From: Nostoc sp. B(2019)
GTDB lineage: Bacteria; Cyanobacteriota; Cyanobacteriia; Cyanobacteriales; Nostocaceae
Assembly (NCBI RefSeq): GCF_010091925.1
Contig: NZ_WVID01000021.1
Coordinates: 67,482-116,395, forward strand
Reading direction: 5' to 3'
DNA: 48,914 bases
A program made the position numbers and the translations under genes. The notes under the pieces are model-generated. The model did no database searches, was not told the origin of the DNA, and was given only the letters and a program-made list of their open reading frames with translations. Positions 25,809-35,396 of this stretch are shown here, in pieces (within the stretch, counting starts at the first letter, position 1; each line of letters opens with the position of its first letter).

Positions 25809-26906
25809 ATGAAACAGTTGAACGCAATTTTCGTATCTGATTGGTTTGGCAATCCCTATAAAAATCTATTAATTAATAACTTAAACTCTAAAGGAGTTGA
25901 GGTAAAAGAATGTCTACCCAAGGTAGAAAATGTTTTTGGACGAATCTTTTTTCTACCATTAGTTTTGAGACAAGGTAAGTTTGATATCTTACACTTTCAT
26001 ACCTTGCATCCTTTCATTCTTGGCAAAAACTCATTTTCTCGATTAATAAAACTTTTAATATTTACTAGCCAGATATTCATCCTCAACCTGCTGGGTGTCA
26101 AAGTTGTTTGGACTGTACACGAATGGCATGACAAGATGGATGATGGTCAGAAAAATATATCTTCAACCCAATCAGCAGTTATTGGGAAATTTCTTGATGC
26201 TATTATTACTCATTGCGAAACAACTAAAAACGAAATTACTAGAGCATTTAAGCTAGAAAATAAAAATAAAGTTTTTGTAATTCCGCATGGCAACTACATA
26301 GGCACTTACGAAAATAAAATTAGTCAGATAGAAGCTCGAAAAATTTTAGGTATCTCCTTAGAAAGCCTAAATTTTCTGATTTTTGGCAGTATTTATCGTT
26401 ATAAAGGGGTTTTAGAAGCAATTGAAGCTTTTAAAAAACTACAACAGCCTGAAACATATCTATTAATTGCAGGTAAGTCTTATGAGACGCAATTAGAAGA
26501 AACAATACTAGAAAAAATTCAGGGGCATGAAAATATCTTATTTTTTCATCAAGTCATTCCAAATGATGAAATTCAAGTTTATATAAATGCATGTGATTGT
26601 TTTGTAGTTCCTTATAAAGTATTTACCACTTCTGGCGTAGCTATATTAGGAATGTCATACGGTCGAGCTTGCATCGCTCCAAACATGGGATTCTTTAATG
26701 ATGTATTGGATGAATATGGTTCTTTTCTCTATGATTCAAATCATGAAGATGGGTTATTACAGGCAATGAAATCCACTATAGACAATAAATGTAGGTTAGC
26801 AGAAATGGGCAGACATAATCTCACGATTGCCGAGAAATGGAATTGGAATTACGTCTCTGAGCAAACCTTAAATGTTTATCAACAATGTTTAGGCATTAAA
26901 TATTAG
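25809..26906 (+). CDS. Glycosyltransferase, GT4-like (GT-B fold)
   Basis: A 365-aa protein. The N-terminal half has FDILHFHTLHPF and VVWTVHEWHDKM, and the C-terminal half has LIFGSIYRYKGVLEAIEAF and a donor-site region PYKVFTTSGVAILGMSYGR. This is the usual GT4 pattern, with a Ser/Gly segment in place of the common E-x7-E. A hydrophobic patch at about 75-95 (LIFTSQIFILNLLGV) may dock it to the membrane. Donor and acceptor cannot be deduced. It lies 14 nt before the next gene. Confidence 0.8.
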   Translation: MKQLNAIFVSDWFGNPYKNLLINNLNSKGVEVKECLPKVENVFGRIFFLPLVLRQGKFDILHFHTLHPFILGKNSFSRLIKLLIFTSQIFILNLLGVKVVWTVHEWHDKMDDGQKNISSTQSAVIGKFLDAIITHCETTKNEITRAFKLENKNKVFVIPHGNYIGTYENKISQIEARKILGISLESLNFLIFGSIYRYKGVLEAIEAFKKLQQPETYLLIAGKSYETQLEETILEKIQGHENILFFHQVIPNDEIQVYINACDCFVVPYKVFTTSGVAILGMSYGRACIAPNMGFFNDVLDEYGSFLYDSNHEDGLLQAMKSTIDNKCRLAEMGRHNLTIAEKWNWNYVSEQTLNVYQQCLGIKY

Positions 26907-26919
26907 CAATTAAAGTCTT

Positions 26920-27837
26920 ATGAGAACTCCGGTAGTTTTGATAATTTTTAAGCGGCCAAATACTACTGAAAAAGTATTTGCAGCAATTCGTCAGGCAAAA
27001 CCACCGAAACTTTTTGTGATTGCAGATGGGCCACGTGCTGACCGTCCTGGAGAGGCAGAAAATTGCGAAGCTACGCGTGCAATTATTGAGCAAGTCGATT
27101 GGAATTGCGAAGTTCTAACTAACTTCTCTGACGTTAATTTAGGCTGTAGATTGCGTGTTTCTAGTGGCTTAGATTGGGTTTTTAGTCAGGTTGAGGAAGC
27201 CATAATTCTTGAGGATGATTGTTTACCACATCCTACTTTCTTCCCATTTTGTGATGAATTGCTCGATAAATACCGAGATGACAATAGAATCATGGTTGTA
27301 GCAGGTAATAACTTTCAGTATGGTCGAGTTCGGAATCAAGATAGTTACTATTTCTCACGTTACAATCACTGCTGGGGATGGGCTACATGGCGACGAGCAT
27401 GGCAACATTATGATCATGAAATGAAGCTGTGGCCAAAAATTCGTGATGAAGACTGGTTAAGAGACATCCTGTTAGAGCTTTCAGCGGTAAAATTTTGGCA
27501 AAATATTTTTCAATACACTTATGAGAAAAAGATCAATAGTTGGGCTTATGCATGGACATTTAGCTGCTGGATTCAAAATGGCTTAAGTATACTTCCTAAC
27601 GTAAACCTAGTCTCTAATATTGGATATTCTTTAGATGCAACTCACACAGTTAACAATTATAATAATTTTGCAAATATGCCAGTAGTACCTATAGATTTTC
27701 CCCTTCAGCACCCATTATTTATTATTCGCAATTCTCAAGCAGATTTCTTTACTCAAAAAAACAATTTCTATGATTCCAGGATATCTGTAGTTCTTAAACA
27801 GAAAATCAAACATCTCGCTAATAAATTATCTAAGTAA
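26920..27837 (+). CDS. GT-A-type glycosyltransferase (GNT-I/HlpA-like)
   Basis: A 305-aa protein starting MRTPVVLIIFKRPNTTEKVF, the start of a family of nucleotide-diphospho-sugar transferases sometimes labelled hemolytic protein HlpA-like. The metal-binding acidic motif is IILEDDCLPHPTF (E-D-D). WGWATWRRAW is a conserved block of the same family. It has no membrane segments, so it is a cytoplasmic transferase. The start codon follows the preceding stop by 13 nt. The sugar is unknown. Confidence 0.78.
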   Translation: MRTPVVLIIFKRPNTTEKVFAAIRQAKPPKLFVIADGPRADRPGEAENCEATRAIIEQVDWNCEVLTNFSDVNLGCRLRVSSGLDWVFSQVEEAIILEDDCLPHPTFFPFCDELLDKYRDDNRIMVVAGNNFQYGRVRNQDSYYFSRYNHCWGWATWRRAWQHYDHEMKLWPKIRDEDWLRDILLELSAVKFWQNIFQYTYEKKINSWAYAWTFSCWIQNGLSILPNVNLVSNIGYSLDATHTVNNYNNFANMPVVPIDFPLQHPLFIIRNSQADFFTQKNNFYDSRISVVLKQKIKHLANKLSK

Positions 27838-27898
27838 TCAAATACTTTAACAAGTATTAAATCACTTCATTTTTGAATTTGAAGAGTTAAAAAATACC

Positions 27899-28744
27899 AT
27901 GAGAAAAAACATAGACTCACCCAATCTGTCAGATGACATCCAACAAGAAATTGAAAAAATACTTTTAGATGTTGAACGCCAGCCAATAGAAGTTGAAGAA
28001 ATTTGGCAGCTAATGGATGACGTTTGGGATAGTTTAGGATGCAATGACATAAAAAATGAGCCAGAAAAAGTTAGTTTATTTTATAGTCATCCAGTTTGGC
28101 TACTTAATGGTTTATTTATTGAGCAGCATAATGTTTCCATTCTCCATCGCCACGCGATCGCTGATTGGATTAATGTAAATAATAACGACATTATATCGGT
28201 TCTCGATTATGGCGGCGGTTTTGGTACACTTGCTCGTTTAATTGCAGGTAAAAATCAAGAGGTAGTAGTTGATATTTACGAACCACACCCTAGTCAACTT
28301 GCTCTTGAGAAGTTAAAAGCCTACTCTAACGTTAAATTTATTAGTTCTCTAAAAAAACAATATGACTGTTTAGTCTGTACAGATGTTCTAGAACACGTTC
28401 CTGATCCTTTAAGCTTATTGGCTGAAATGATTGAGAGCGTTAAAATTGATGGCTATTTAGTAATTGCCAATTGTTTTTATCCTGTAATTAAGTGTCACTT
28501 ACCTGAAACTTTTCATCTTCGCTATAGCTTTAATCAATTTACAAGTCTTATGGGACTTGATACTATTGGTTCCTGCAATGGTAGTCACGCCACCATATAT
28601 AAGAAAATAAGACAAGAACCAATGAATTGGAAAAAAATCCGCACTCAAGAAAAAATATCAAAAGCTGTATTCCCATTTTTAAGGATGTCTCAAGCAAGTT
28701 ATCAAGCTTTGAAACGCATCTTCTTAAAAACACAGAAAAATTAG
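27899..28744 (+). CDS. Class I SAM-dependent methyltransferase
   Basis: A 281-aa protein. SVLDYGGGFGTLARLI is motif I (SAM binding), VDIYEP is the acidic end of strand 2, and DCLVCTDVLEHVPDP is the motif around strand 4. The first about 60 residues are acidic and helical. In this locus it most likely methylates a sugar hydroxyl or a carboxylate of the repeat unit, but a small-molecule substrate cannot be excluded. It starts 61 nt after a GT gene. Confidence 0.82.
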   Translation: MRKNIDSPNLSDDIQQEIEKILLDVERQPIEVEEIWQLMDDVWDSLGCNDIKNEPEKVSLFYSHPVWLLNGLFIEQHNVSILHRHAIADWINVNNNDIISVLDYGGGFGTLARLIAGKNQEVVVDIYEPHPSQLALEKLKAYSNVKFISSLKKQYDCLVCTDVLEHVPDPLSLLAEMIESVKIDGYLVIANCFYPVIKCHLPETFHLRYSFNQFTSLMGLDTIGSCNGSHATIYKKIRQEPMNWKKIRTQEKISKAVFPFLRMSQASYQALKRIFLKTQKN

Positions 28745-28768
28745 ATATTTTAGGTACTATGAAAACTC

Positions 28769-29383
28769 ATGTTTATATTGCAACCTTTAAAAATAGTTAT
28801 TAAAATATTTCAAAAATTAGTTAGAAATTGGCTGAACTACTTGCATATCCTACATCATAATCAAGGTATATCTATACCTTTATCTATAGTTTTGCAATAC
28901 GATGATATTAATGCTATCAAGATTAGCCCTGAAGTTAATATAGGAGAATTTGTAGAAGTTGTTGTTGTAGCGAAATCTCCATATAGCAATACTCCAGGGC
29001 GATTAATTATCGAAAAGCGTGCTGTTATTGGTTCATACGCTAATATTCGTGCTGCTGGAGGAGAAATATACATAGGACAGAATTGCATTATTGCACAGCA
29101 TGTATCTCTGATTGCCTGTAATCATACAATATCGCATGAAAAGCCATACAGAGACTTACCTTGGGATGAAGATAAAACGGGTATATTCATAGATGAAAAT
29201 GTTTGGATTGGTTGTGGTGTAACCATTCTTCCTGGTTGTCATATTGGAAAAAATTCAGTAATTGGGGCTGGAAGTGTTGTCACTAAATCTATTCCAGCTA
29301 ATGAGGTGTGGGCTGGTGTACCAGCTAAAAAAATTAAAGATATCAATTGTTATAAATCTGAAAATTTTAGTTATCAGCTATAG
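28769..29383 (+). CDS. Hexapeptide-repeat (left-handed beta-helix) acyltransferase
   Basis: A 204-aa protein. The C-terminal two thirds show the hexapeptide pattern (IGQNCIIAQHVSLIACNH, VWIGCGVTILPGCHIG, NSVIGAGSVVTKSIPANEVW, AGVPAKKI) of the LpxA/WcaF/NodL acyltransferase group. The His in CNHTISHE is the likely catalytic base. It would O-acetylate a sugar using acetyl-CoA. The N-terminal about 45 residues are hydrophobic/basic and may touch the membrane. It starts 24 nt after the methyltransferase gene. Confidence 0.85.
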   Translation: MFILQPLKIVIKIFQKLVRNWLNYLHILHHNQGISIPLSIVLQYDDINAIKISPEVNIGEFVEVVVVAKSPYSNTPGRLIIEKRAVIGSYANIRAAGGEIYIGQNCIIAQHVSLIACNHTISHEKPYRDLPWDEDKTGIFIDENVWIGCGVTILPGCHIGKNSVIGAGSVVTKSIPANEVWAGVPAKKIKDINCYKSENFSYQL

Positions 29384-29443
29384 AAAACTAACGGATAACT
29401 TGAAATTTCAAAATACAACTGTTTATAAATAATTAAATTAATA

Positions 29444-30700
29444 ATGAAGGTTTTATTGGTTAACAGTTCTGATATTGAAGGTGGAGCGGCTCGTGCTGCA
29501 TATAGATTACATAAAGGTCTTCAGAATCTTGATATTCCTACACAGATGCTTGTACAACTTAAAAAAAGTGATGATAGAGATGTCATTGGATCACGAGCTT
29601 CATCTGGAATTGCACAAGCTGTTACTGGTTTGAGATTAACTTTAGATCAGCTACCATTAAAGTTTTACACTAATCGGGATCAGGCTACTCATTCGCCTCA
29701 GTGGCTTCCAGATAGCCTCGTCTCCAAAATTAGCCAATTGAATCCAAATATCATCAATCTACATTGGGTCAATAATGGATACTTACTAATTGAATCAGTA
29801 GCTAAATTAGCTAAACCAATCGTTTGGACTCTCCATGATATGTGGGCTTTTACAGGGGGATGCCACTACAGTCAAGACTGTACTCGCTACACTGATGCTT
29901 GTGGTAAATGTCCGCAACTTCATAGTTCCCAAGATTGGGATTTATCCCGTTGGGTATGGCAACGCAAAGCTAAAGCCTGGAAAAATCTTAACCTGACTAT
30001 AGTTACGCCTAGCTCCTGGTTAGCTAAGTGTGCCAGTGCTAGCTCACTTTTTAAAGATCTACGAATAGAAGTAATTCCAAATGGAATTAATACTCAAACC
30101 TATAAACCTATTAATAAACAAATAGCACGAAAACTGCTAAATTTGCCCCAAGATAAACAACTAATCTTATTCGGTTCGCTACAGTCAACTAGTGATAAAC
30201 GTAAGGGATTTCATCTGCTACAAGCATCTCTGCAAAATCTTAGCAAAGCTGGCTGGTCAGATAGGTTAGAGATAGTTATTTTCGGAGCATCTCAGCCTAA
30301 TAATCCTCCTGAGTTTGGTTTTAAGTCTTATTATCTAGGTACGTTGAACGATGATTTATCTTTAGCTTTATTGTATTCAGCAGCAGATGTATTTGTTCTG
30401 CCTTCTACTCAGGAAAACTTGGCGAATACCGTGATGGAGGCAATTGCTTGTGGAATTCCCTGTGTTGCCTTCAATATTGGCGGTATGCCAGATATGATTG
30501 AACATCAAAAAAATGGTTATTTAGCTCAAGCTTATAAAGTTGAAGATTTAGCTCAAGGTATTATTTGGATATTAGAAAATCATGAAAGGTATCAAAAACT
30601 ATCTTACTGGGCCCGTCAAAAAGCAGAACAAGAATTCACATTAGAGATTCAAGCAAATCACTACTTGTCTATATTTAATGAACTTCTATCTTCAAGATAA
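29444..30700 (+). CDS. Glycosyltransferase family 4 (WcaC-like)
   Basis: A 418-aa GT-B enzyme. VNSSDIEGGAARAAYRLHKG at the N-terminus, WTLHDMWAFTGGCHYSQDC and CGKCPQL are marks of the WcaC/WbaZ-like GT4 group. The C-terminal donor domain ends with VFVLPSTQENLANTVMEAI (E-x7-E: E at QEN and E at MEA). Cytoplasmic. The sugar specificity is not readable from the sequence. Confidence 0.87.
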   Translation: MKVLLVNSSDIEGGAARAAYRLHKGLQNLDIPTQMLVQLKKSDDRDVIGSRASSGIAQAVTGLRLTLDQLPLKFYTNRDQATHSPQWLPDSLVSKISQLNPNIINLHWVNNGYLLIESVAKLAKPIVWTLHDMWAFTGGCHYSQDCTRYTDACGKCPQLHSSQDWDLSRWVWQRKAKAWKNLNLTIVTPSSWLAKCASASSLFKDLRIEVIPNGINTQTYKPINKQIARKLLNLPQDKQLILFGSLQSTSDKRKGFHLLQASLQNLSKAGWSDRLEIVIFGASQPNNPPEFGFKSYYLGTLNDDLSLALLYSAADVFVLPSTQENLANTVMEAIACGIPCVAFNIGGMPDMIEHQKNGYLAQAYKVEDLAQGIIWILENHERYQKLSYWARQKAEQEFTLEIQANHYLSIFNELLSSR

Positions 30701-30755
30701 CTTTAAAAAATATATTCTTTAAAACTAGGAAATACTAATTATTGGAGAATGAAGT

Positions 30756-31979
30756 TTGAAAACTAACATAATAAAATGGTTAGAAACATTTAGTGTTGTT
30801 TTATTAATTTTAACTAGCGATTGTAGACTGCACCCAGTATTGGACCAACTTGTTAAGATTGTCAGTTATCCAACGGTAGCATTATTAATTATTAGACAAC
30901 CATTAGGAAGAGTAGTATATGTAGCTACAAGAGATTGGTCTTTAATATTATTATGCTTCTTTGCCTGTTCTTCAATCTTGTGGACTGAGAATACACAAGA
31001 AACTGCAACTCAACTTAAATCTTTATTTCGTACAACTTTGCTCGGTACGTATTTAGCTGTACGCTACTCTCCTAGAGAGCAAATGCGCTTGCTAAGTTGG
31101 GTAATAGGTATAGCAGCAATTTTAAGTCTAGTGTTTGCTGTAACAGTACCATCCTATGGTACAGCTATTTCAAATAATGTTTTTGTGTGGCAAGGTATAT
31201 ATGCACATAAGCAATATTTAGCTAGAGCAATGACCGTGGGAGCTATGGTTTTTCTCCTAGCTTTATTAGTTAGCAGAAAGTATTGGTGGCTAAAGCTAGC
31301 GATACTGTTCATTATGTTAGTACTGCTTTGGAAGAGTACTAGTAGAACAGGTATAGGATTTCTTTTACTGTGCATATATATCATGCCTCTTTATAAAATA
31401 GCTAAGCAAAAATTCAGAATTCGGGAAACAATTTTGGCTGTGGCTTTTATGCTTAACGGTACTGTAGCTATGTTGATTTTAGGTAATCTAGAAACCATAG
31501 TGGTTGACATCATGGGTAAAGACTTAGAGTTCAACGGGCGCTTACCTCTATGGCAAAGAGCGATTGAAGTTGGCTGTAGTCAACCCTGGTTTGGATATGG
31601 GTATGCTGGTTTTTGGAGTTCGCCTATATCTTTAGAAGTTGCTAAAGGTTTATGGATACGTCAAGAAGTGAATGCAAATCATTCTCATAATGGTTTTATT
31701 GATATGTTTCTTCAATTGGGTATAGTGGGATTGATACTGTTATTATTCAATTTTTCAAAAGTTATTTTTGATGCCATATATTTATTGTTTATAAGTAAAA
31801 AAGTAGAATGTTTCTGGATGTTTAATATGATATTTTTAATGCTATGTTTTAATATTTTTGAACTTAATACCCTGTTAACTAGTAATTTTTTATGGATTTA
31901 CTATATATCTATATCGCTATCCCTTGTTTTAGAGCTTGAACAGATAAAAAATAAAACTCTAACTCATGTGACTAATTAA
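30756..31979 (+). CDS. O-antigen polymerase/ligase-like membrane protein (Wzy/WaaL family)
   Basis: A 407-aa protein starting at TTG, with GGAG about 9 nt upstream. It has about 10 hydrophobic helices. A large loop contains NGRLPLWQRAIEVG, PWFGYGYAGFW and NANHSHNGFIDMFLQLGI; the GRxxLW and H-N-G features are typical of the Wzy_C/O-antigen ligase family. It is the only polymerase candidate in the locus, so it should link flipped repeat units on the outer side of the plasma membrane. Confidence 0.85.
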   Translation: MKTNIIKWLETFSVVLLILTSDCRLHPVLDQLVKIVSYPTVALLIIRQPLGRVVYVATRDWSLILLCFFACSSILWTENTQETATQLKSLFRTTLLGTYLAVRYSPREQMRLLSWVIGIAAILSLVFAVTVPSYGTAISNNVFVWQGIYAHKQYLARAMTVGAMVFLLALLVSRKYWWLKLAILFIMLVLLWKSTSRTGIGFLLLCIYIMPLYKIAKQKFRIRETILAVAFMLNGTVAMLILGNLETIVVDIMGKDLEFNGRLPLWQRAIEVGCSQPWFGYGYAGFWSSPISLEVAKGLWIRQEVNANHSHNGFIDMFLQLGIVGLILLLFNFSKVIFDAIYLLFISKKVECFWMFNMIFLMLCFNIFELNTLLTSNFLWIYYISISLSLVLELEQIKNKTLTHVTN

Positions 31980-32035
31980 AAATAGAAATTTATTTAATTA
32001 AATAAATTAATTATTTTAGGTTTCATATAATAAAT

Positions 32036-33052
32036 ATGTCAAATCATATAGTTTTTTTAATTTGTACAGAACCAGGACGTCTAGAGCAGCAATCTTTACT
32101 ATTGGCAGAAAGTATTCGTAAATTCGGTGGTAAGTTGAAAGATACTCCTATTTCTAGTTTCCATCCTCGGAAAGGCGAGCCTATTTCTAGTCAAACTATA
32201 AAGCTATTTGACTCCCTAAAAGTTTGTCATCAGCAAATTATACTTAATATAGATTATCAAGACTATTACTTAGCAAATAAAATTGTAACTTCTGCTTATG
32301 CAGAAGAGCATATAGATGCAAAGTTTTTAGTCTTTTTAGATAGCGACAAATGCTTTTTTGCTGAACCACAAGAGTTTTTATTACCAATAAACTACAATAT
32401 AGGGCTACGTCCTGAATATGGAAAAGGTATTGGCTCTGAAGGTAAAAACGATATTCAAGACGATTACTGGCAAAAACTTTATAAATTACTTGATATTAAG
32501 CAAGAAATATTTGTCCGAACCCCAATTGCTAACAAGAAGATTAGAGGCTATTGGAACAGTGGAATAGTAGTTGCCAGAAAAGAAGCTGGATTTTTTACAG
32601 CTTGGAAAAATAATTTTGAGAAAGTTATGCAACAAAAGCTTGAACCGCCTCAAGGAAATTATTTTACAGAGATGGCTGTACTATCTGCTACTGCATGTTC
32701 AATGGCAGAAGCTTTATATACATTTTCTCCATCTTACAGCTATCCTTTGCCTTTACACAATCGTTTAGCTAAAGAATATAAACTAAATAGTTTTGACGAA
32801 ATTGTATCCATTCATTATTTCAATATGTTTGCTTATAAAGATTGGAATAAACAACTAGCAAAGTTAAGTAATCTTGATAGTGTATCAGAGAAATATCAAT
32901 GGCTAATAGAAAGAATAGTTAAATACAATATGCCACATAAATCAGTATTGCATCGACATATATTGGAACTTATAAGAATCGAGAATAAGTTACGTAGCTT
33001 TAATATTGATGTTAATTTAAGTAGTTTGATAAAACGCATTACCAAACTTTAA
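32036..33052 (+). CDS. Putative GT-A-like glycosyltransferase, family not recognised
   Basis: A 338-aa protein without membrane segments. It starts MSNHIVFLICTEPGRLEQQS, and a strand ending FLVFLDSDKCFF (D-S-D) looks like the metal-binding DxD of GT-A enzymes. GYWNSGIVVARKEAGFF resembles the acceptor-side block of nucleotide-sugar transferases. AT-rich, with 56-79 nt gaps on either side. The glycosyltransferase call rests on these motifs and on location and is tentative. Confidence 0.55.
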   Translation: MSNHIVFLICTEPGRLEQQSLLLAESIRKFGGKLKDTPISSFHPRKGEPISSQTIKLFDSLKVCHQQIILNIDYQDYYLANKIVTSAYAEEHIDAKFLVFLDSDKCFFAEPQEFLLPINYNIGLRPEYGKGIGSEGKNDIQDDYWQKLYKLLDIKQEIFVRTPIANKKIRGYWNSGIVVARKEAGFFTAWKNNFEKVMQQKLEPPQGNYFTEMAVLSATACSMAEALYTFSPSYSYPLPLHNRLAKEYKLNSFDEIVSIHYFNMFAYKDWNKQLAKLSNLDSVSEKYQWLIERIVKYNMPHKSVLHRHILELIRIENKLRSFNIDVNLSSLIKRITKL

Positions 33053-33131
33053 GGTATCTAATAATAAAATTTCTGCTTTCAACATTTGGTTTATTTTGCA
33101 TCCCAAGTCTATTTAGGCCAGATTTAACACT

Positions 33132-34022
33132 ATGACTAATAAACTTATGAAGCATGAAAAATTGGCAGTCATTATGACTTGTTATAACAGGCGTGATACA
33201 ACTCTCGCTTGTCTGTCTGCGTTATATCAGCAGACGAAACATTTTGATATTTATTTAACCGATGATGGTAGCTCTGACGGTACTTCAGATGCAATCAAGG
33301 CTTCTTATCCACAAGTTCAAGTTCTTAAGGGTAATGGGAATTTATTTTGGGTTGGAGGAATGAGATTAGCCTTTGCTGAGGCTTTAAAAAATAATTATGA
33401 CTATTATCTTTGGCTTAATGACGACACTCTACTTGAACCAAATGCTCTGAGTAAACTGCTTGCTACCCACCATTACCTTACAGAACATGATAATCCAAAT
33501 TCTATAATTGTTGGTTCAACCCAAGATGCAGCTACAGGAAAACCGACTTACGGTGGTGCTGTACGTTCCAAGCATTGGTACTCGAATAAGTACGAATTTG
33601 TGCAGCCTAGTCAGGAACTTCAAGAATGCGACACTATGTATGGAAACTGCATCCTTATTCCCCGTTCTGTTGCAGAAAGAGTAGGTAATTTAGATCCTGC
33701 TTTTATTCATAATCTAGGAGATCTGGATTATGGACTTAGAGCACGTAAGCTGGGGTGTTCAGTATGGATAGCACCAGGATACGTAGGTACTTGCTCGAAA
33801 AACTCTGTTCGAGGGAGCTGGGTAGATGCTAACCTTCCGGTTAATGAACGCTTAAAAAGAGCGTTTGACATCAAAAGTTTTCCAGTACAAGCATGGACTG
33901 TTTTTACTATGCGGCATTCTGGATCGTTTTGGTTTCTTTATTGGTTTTTACCTTATTTACGTGCGGTAATGGGTTATAAAAATTTGAGTGCATCGTCTAC
34001 TTTTAGTGAGGAAATTAACTGA
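33132..34022 (+). CDS. Glycosyltransferase family 2 (rhamnosyltransferase-like)
   Basis: A 296-aa GT-A enzyme. LAVIMTCYNRRDTTLACLSA and YLTDDGSSDGTSD are the GT2 nucleotide-binding start, and YYLWLNDDTLLEPNAL holds the acidic metal-binding motif. NLFWVGGMRLAF and GNCILIPRSVAERVGNLD are typical of the rhamnosyltransferase/WbbL-like subgroup. No membrane anchor is clear apart from a hydrophobic stretch near the C-terminus (SGSFWFLYWFLPYL). Confidence 0.88.
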   Translation: MTNKLMKHEKLAVIMTCYNRRDTTLACLSALYQQTKHFDIYLTDDGSSDGTSDAIKASYPQVQVLKGNGNLFWVGGMRLAFAEALKNNYDYYLWLNDDTLLEPNALSKLLATHHYLTEHDNPNSIIVGSTQDAATGKPTYGGAVRSKHWYSNKYEFVQPSQELQECDTMYGNCILIPRSVAERVGNLDPAFIHNLGDLDYGLRARKLGCSVWIAPGYVGTCSKNSVRGSWVDANLPVNERLKRAFDIKSFPVQAWTVFTMRHSGSFWFLYWFLPYLRAVMGYKNLSASSTFSEEIN

Positions 34023-34156
34023 ATAAATAAAAGCATAGATATTCACAATTACAAGTACTTAATTTGTTTTGGATATTACTAAACTAGAAGTTTTCCCCCA
34101 ATCTCATACATAAATAACCTAAGATTGCATAAATTCTAATCAAATACATAAGAAAG

Positions 34157-35326
34157 ATGCTTGAAATGAAAGTTCTTGTTATAACTTTTCTAGCAAATCC
34201 AACTTGTACAAATTGGATACAGGGGCTTAAAAGTTTAGGCTTAAACGTTGCAGTTTTGGACTGGAAGAAATCTGCGGCAACCCAAAGTCAAATTGAGAAT
34301 TGGGGATTTAAAGAAAATGAAATTCCTATATTTCATTTTTGGGATGATTTCTCCACAGAGAAGCAACAAAAGGTAGAAAATTTCCTCGGAGGGACACCCG
34401 ATATATTATTTTCTTGGGAGGGTGCGTTGATTTTAAAGCCCCTGCAAATGGTGAAAACAATTTACCAGATGGCTAAAATTGTTCATTGCGTGAATACTTA
34501 TCCCAATGCCGTTAATAAATTAACTGAAATCCGCATGAATTGGCGCTATCGTAATGTGAGTTCACTGATTGACAGTTATATATTTTATTCTCATACACAA
34601 AGGAATATGTTTGTAAAAAATATTCCTAATACAGAGAATAAGCCTTATTTAGTAATGGTTGAACCCTTCTTTGAAAAAGCCTATTCTTCCAACACTAATA
34701 TTAAGTCTAATAATATACCACTACTTCATCGATTTGATGATAATCCTCATGTTGTCTTTACTGGACGAGCTAGTGAACTATGGCACAAAAACTCTTATTT
34801 AGGTTTTAAAGTTCATAGTTGTCGGGATGCTTTAGGTTCGTTTTTTCAGGAATTAGCAAAGCAAGGTATTCATATTTTTCTTCCATCACAAGCAGATACA
34901 AAAAATATTCCCAATCTTCACCTGTACCCTGATTTCTCTAATGATGAGATATTTGAAGGTCAATTTGCTGAATATATTTCACAATTTGACGCTCATCTAG
35001 TTATGTACAACGAGTACAACAGTACAATGCGTAATTGGGTTACTTCAGGTCTATCTACTCGCTTTGCTTCTTCGCTAACCTCTACTACCCCATTAGCTGT
35101 GACTAAAACCAGTAAGTTCGTTGAAGAGCATTGGAAAGATAAGCCTTTCGGATTTACTTTTTCTGATGTTGAAGATTTAGCCAAATCTCTTCGCAATAAG
35201 CAAATGCTGGCTTCACTCCGCTTGAATATGGAGAAAGTTCATACATCTTATTCTTTTGAATCGCAAAGTAAGAATGTTACTCAGTTTTTAAATGAAGTAT
35301 TGAAAAAGCCTAAAATCTTAAATTAG
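34157..35326 (+). CDS. Probable glycosyltransferase, divergent
   Basis: A 389-aa protein; an ATG three codons in (MKVLVITFLANPTC) is an equally good start. The overall build suggests a GT-B fold: a Rossmann-like N-terminal half (VLVITFL, LNVAVLDW, DILFSWEGALILKP) and a C-terminal half with HVVFTGRASELWHKN, HLHLYPDFS-like turns and TTPLAVTKTSKFVEEHW. No family signature is clear. Its position between two glycosyltransferase genes is the main support. The 134-nt gap upstream is larger than most in the locus. Confidence 0.5.
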   Translation: MLEMKVLVITFLANPTCTNWIQGLKSLGLNVAVLDWKKSAATQSQIENWGFKENEIPIFHFWDDFSTEKQQKVENFLGGTPDILFSWEGALILKPLQMVKTIYQMAKIVHCVNTYPNAVNKLTEIRMNWRYRNVSSLIDSYIFYSHTQRNMFVKNIPNTENKPYLVMVEPFFEKAYSSNTNIKSNNIPLLHRFDDNPHVVFTGRASELWHKNSYLGFKVHSCRDALGSFFQELAKQGIHIFLPSQADTKNIPNLHLYPDFSNDEIFEGQFAEYISQFDAHLVMYNEYNSTMRNWVTSGLSTRFASSLTSTTPLAVTKTSKFVEEHWKDKPFGFTFSDVEDLAKSLRNKQMLASLRLNMEKVHTSYSFESQSKNVTQFLNEVLKKPKILN

Positions 35327-35396
35327 TTTATTTTGCTATGGTAAAACCTATGGTTTAAAAACACATTTTGTTAATAATTAAGGATATCCAATCAAT

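Noticed and set aside
33305-33313. Perfect DnaA box TTATCCACA
   Set aside because: A single copy inside a glycosyltransferase gene, far from dnaA; expected by chance.
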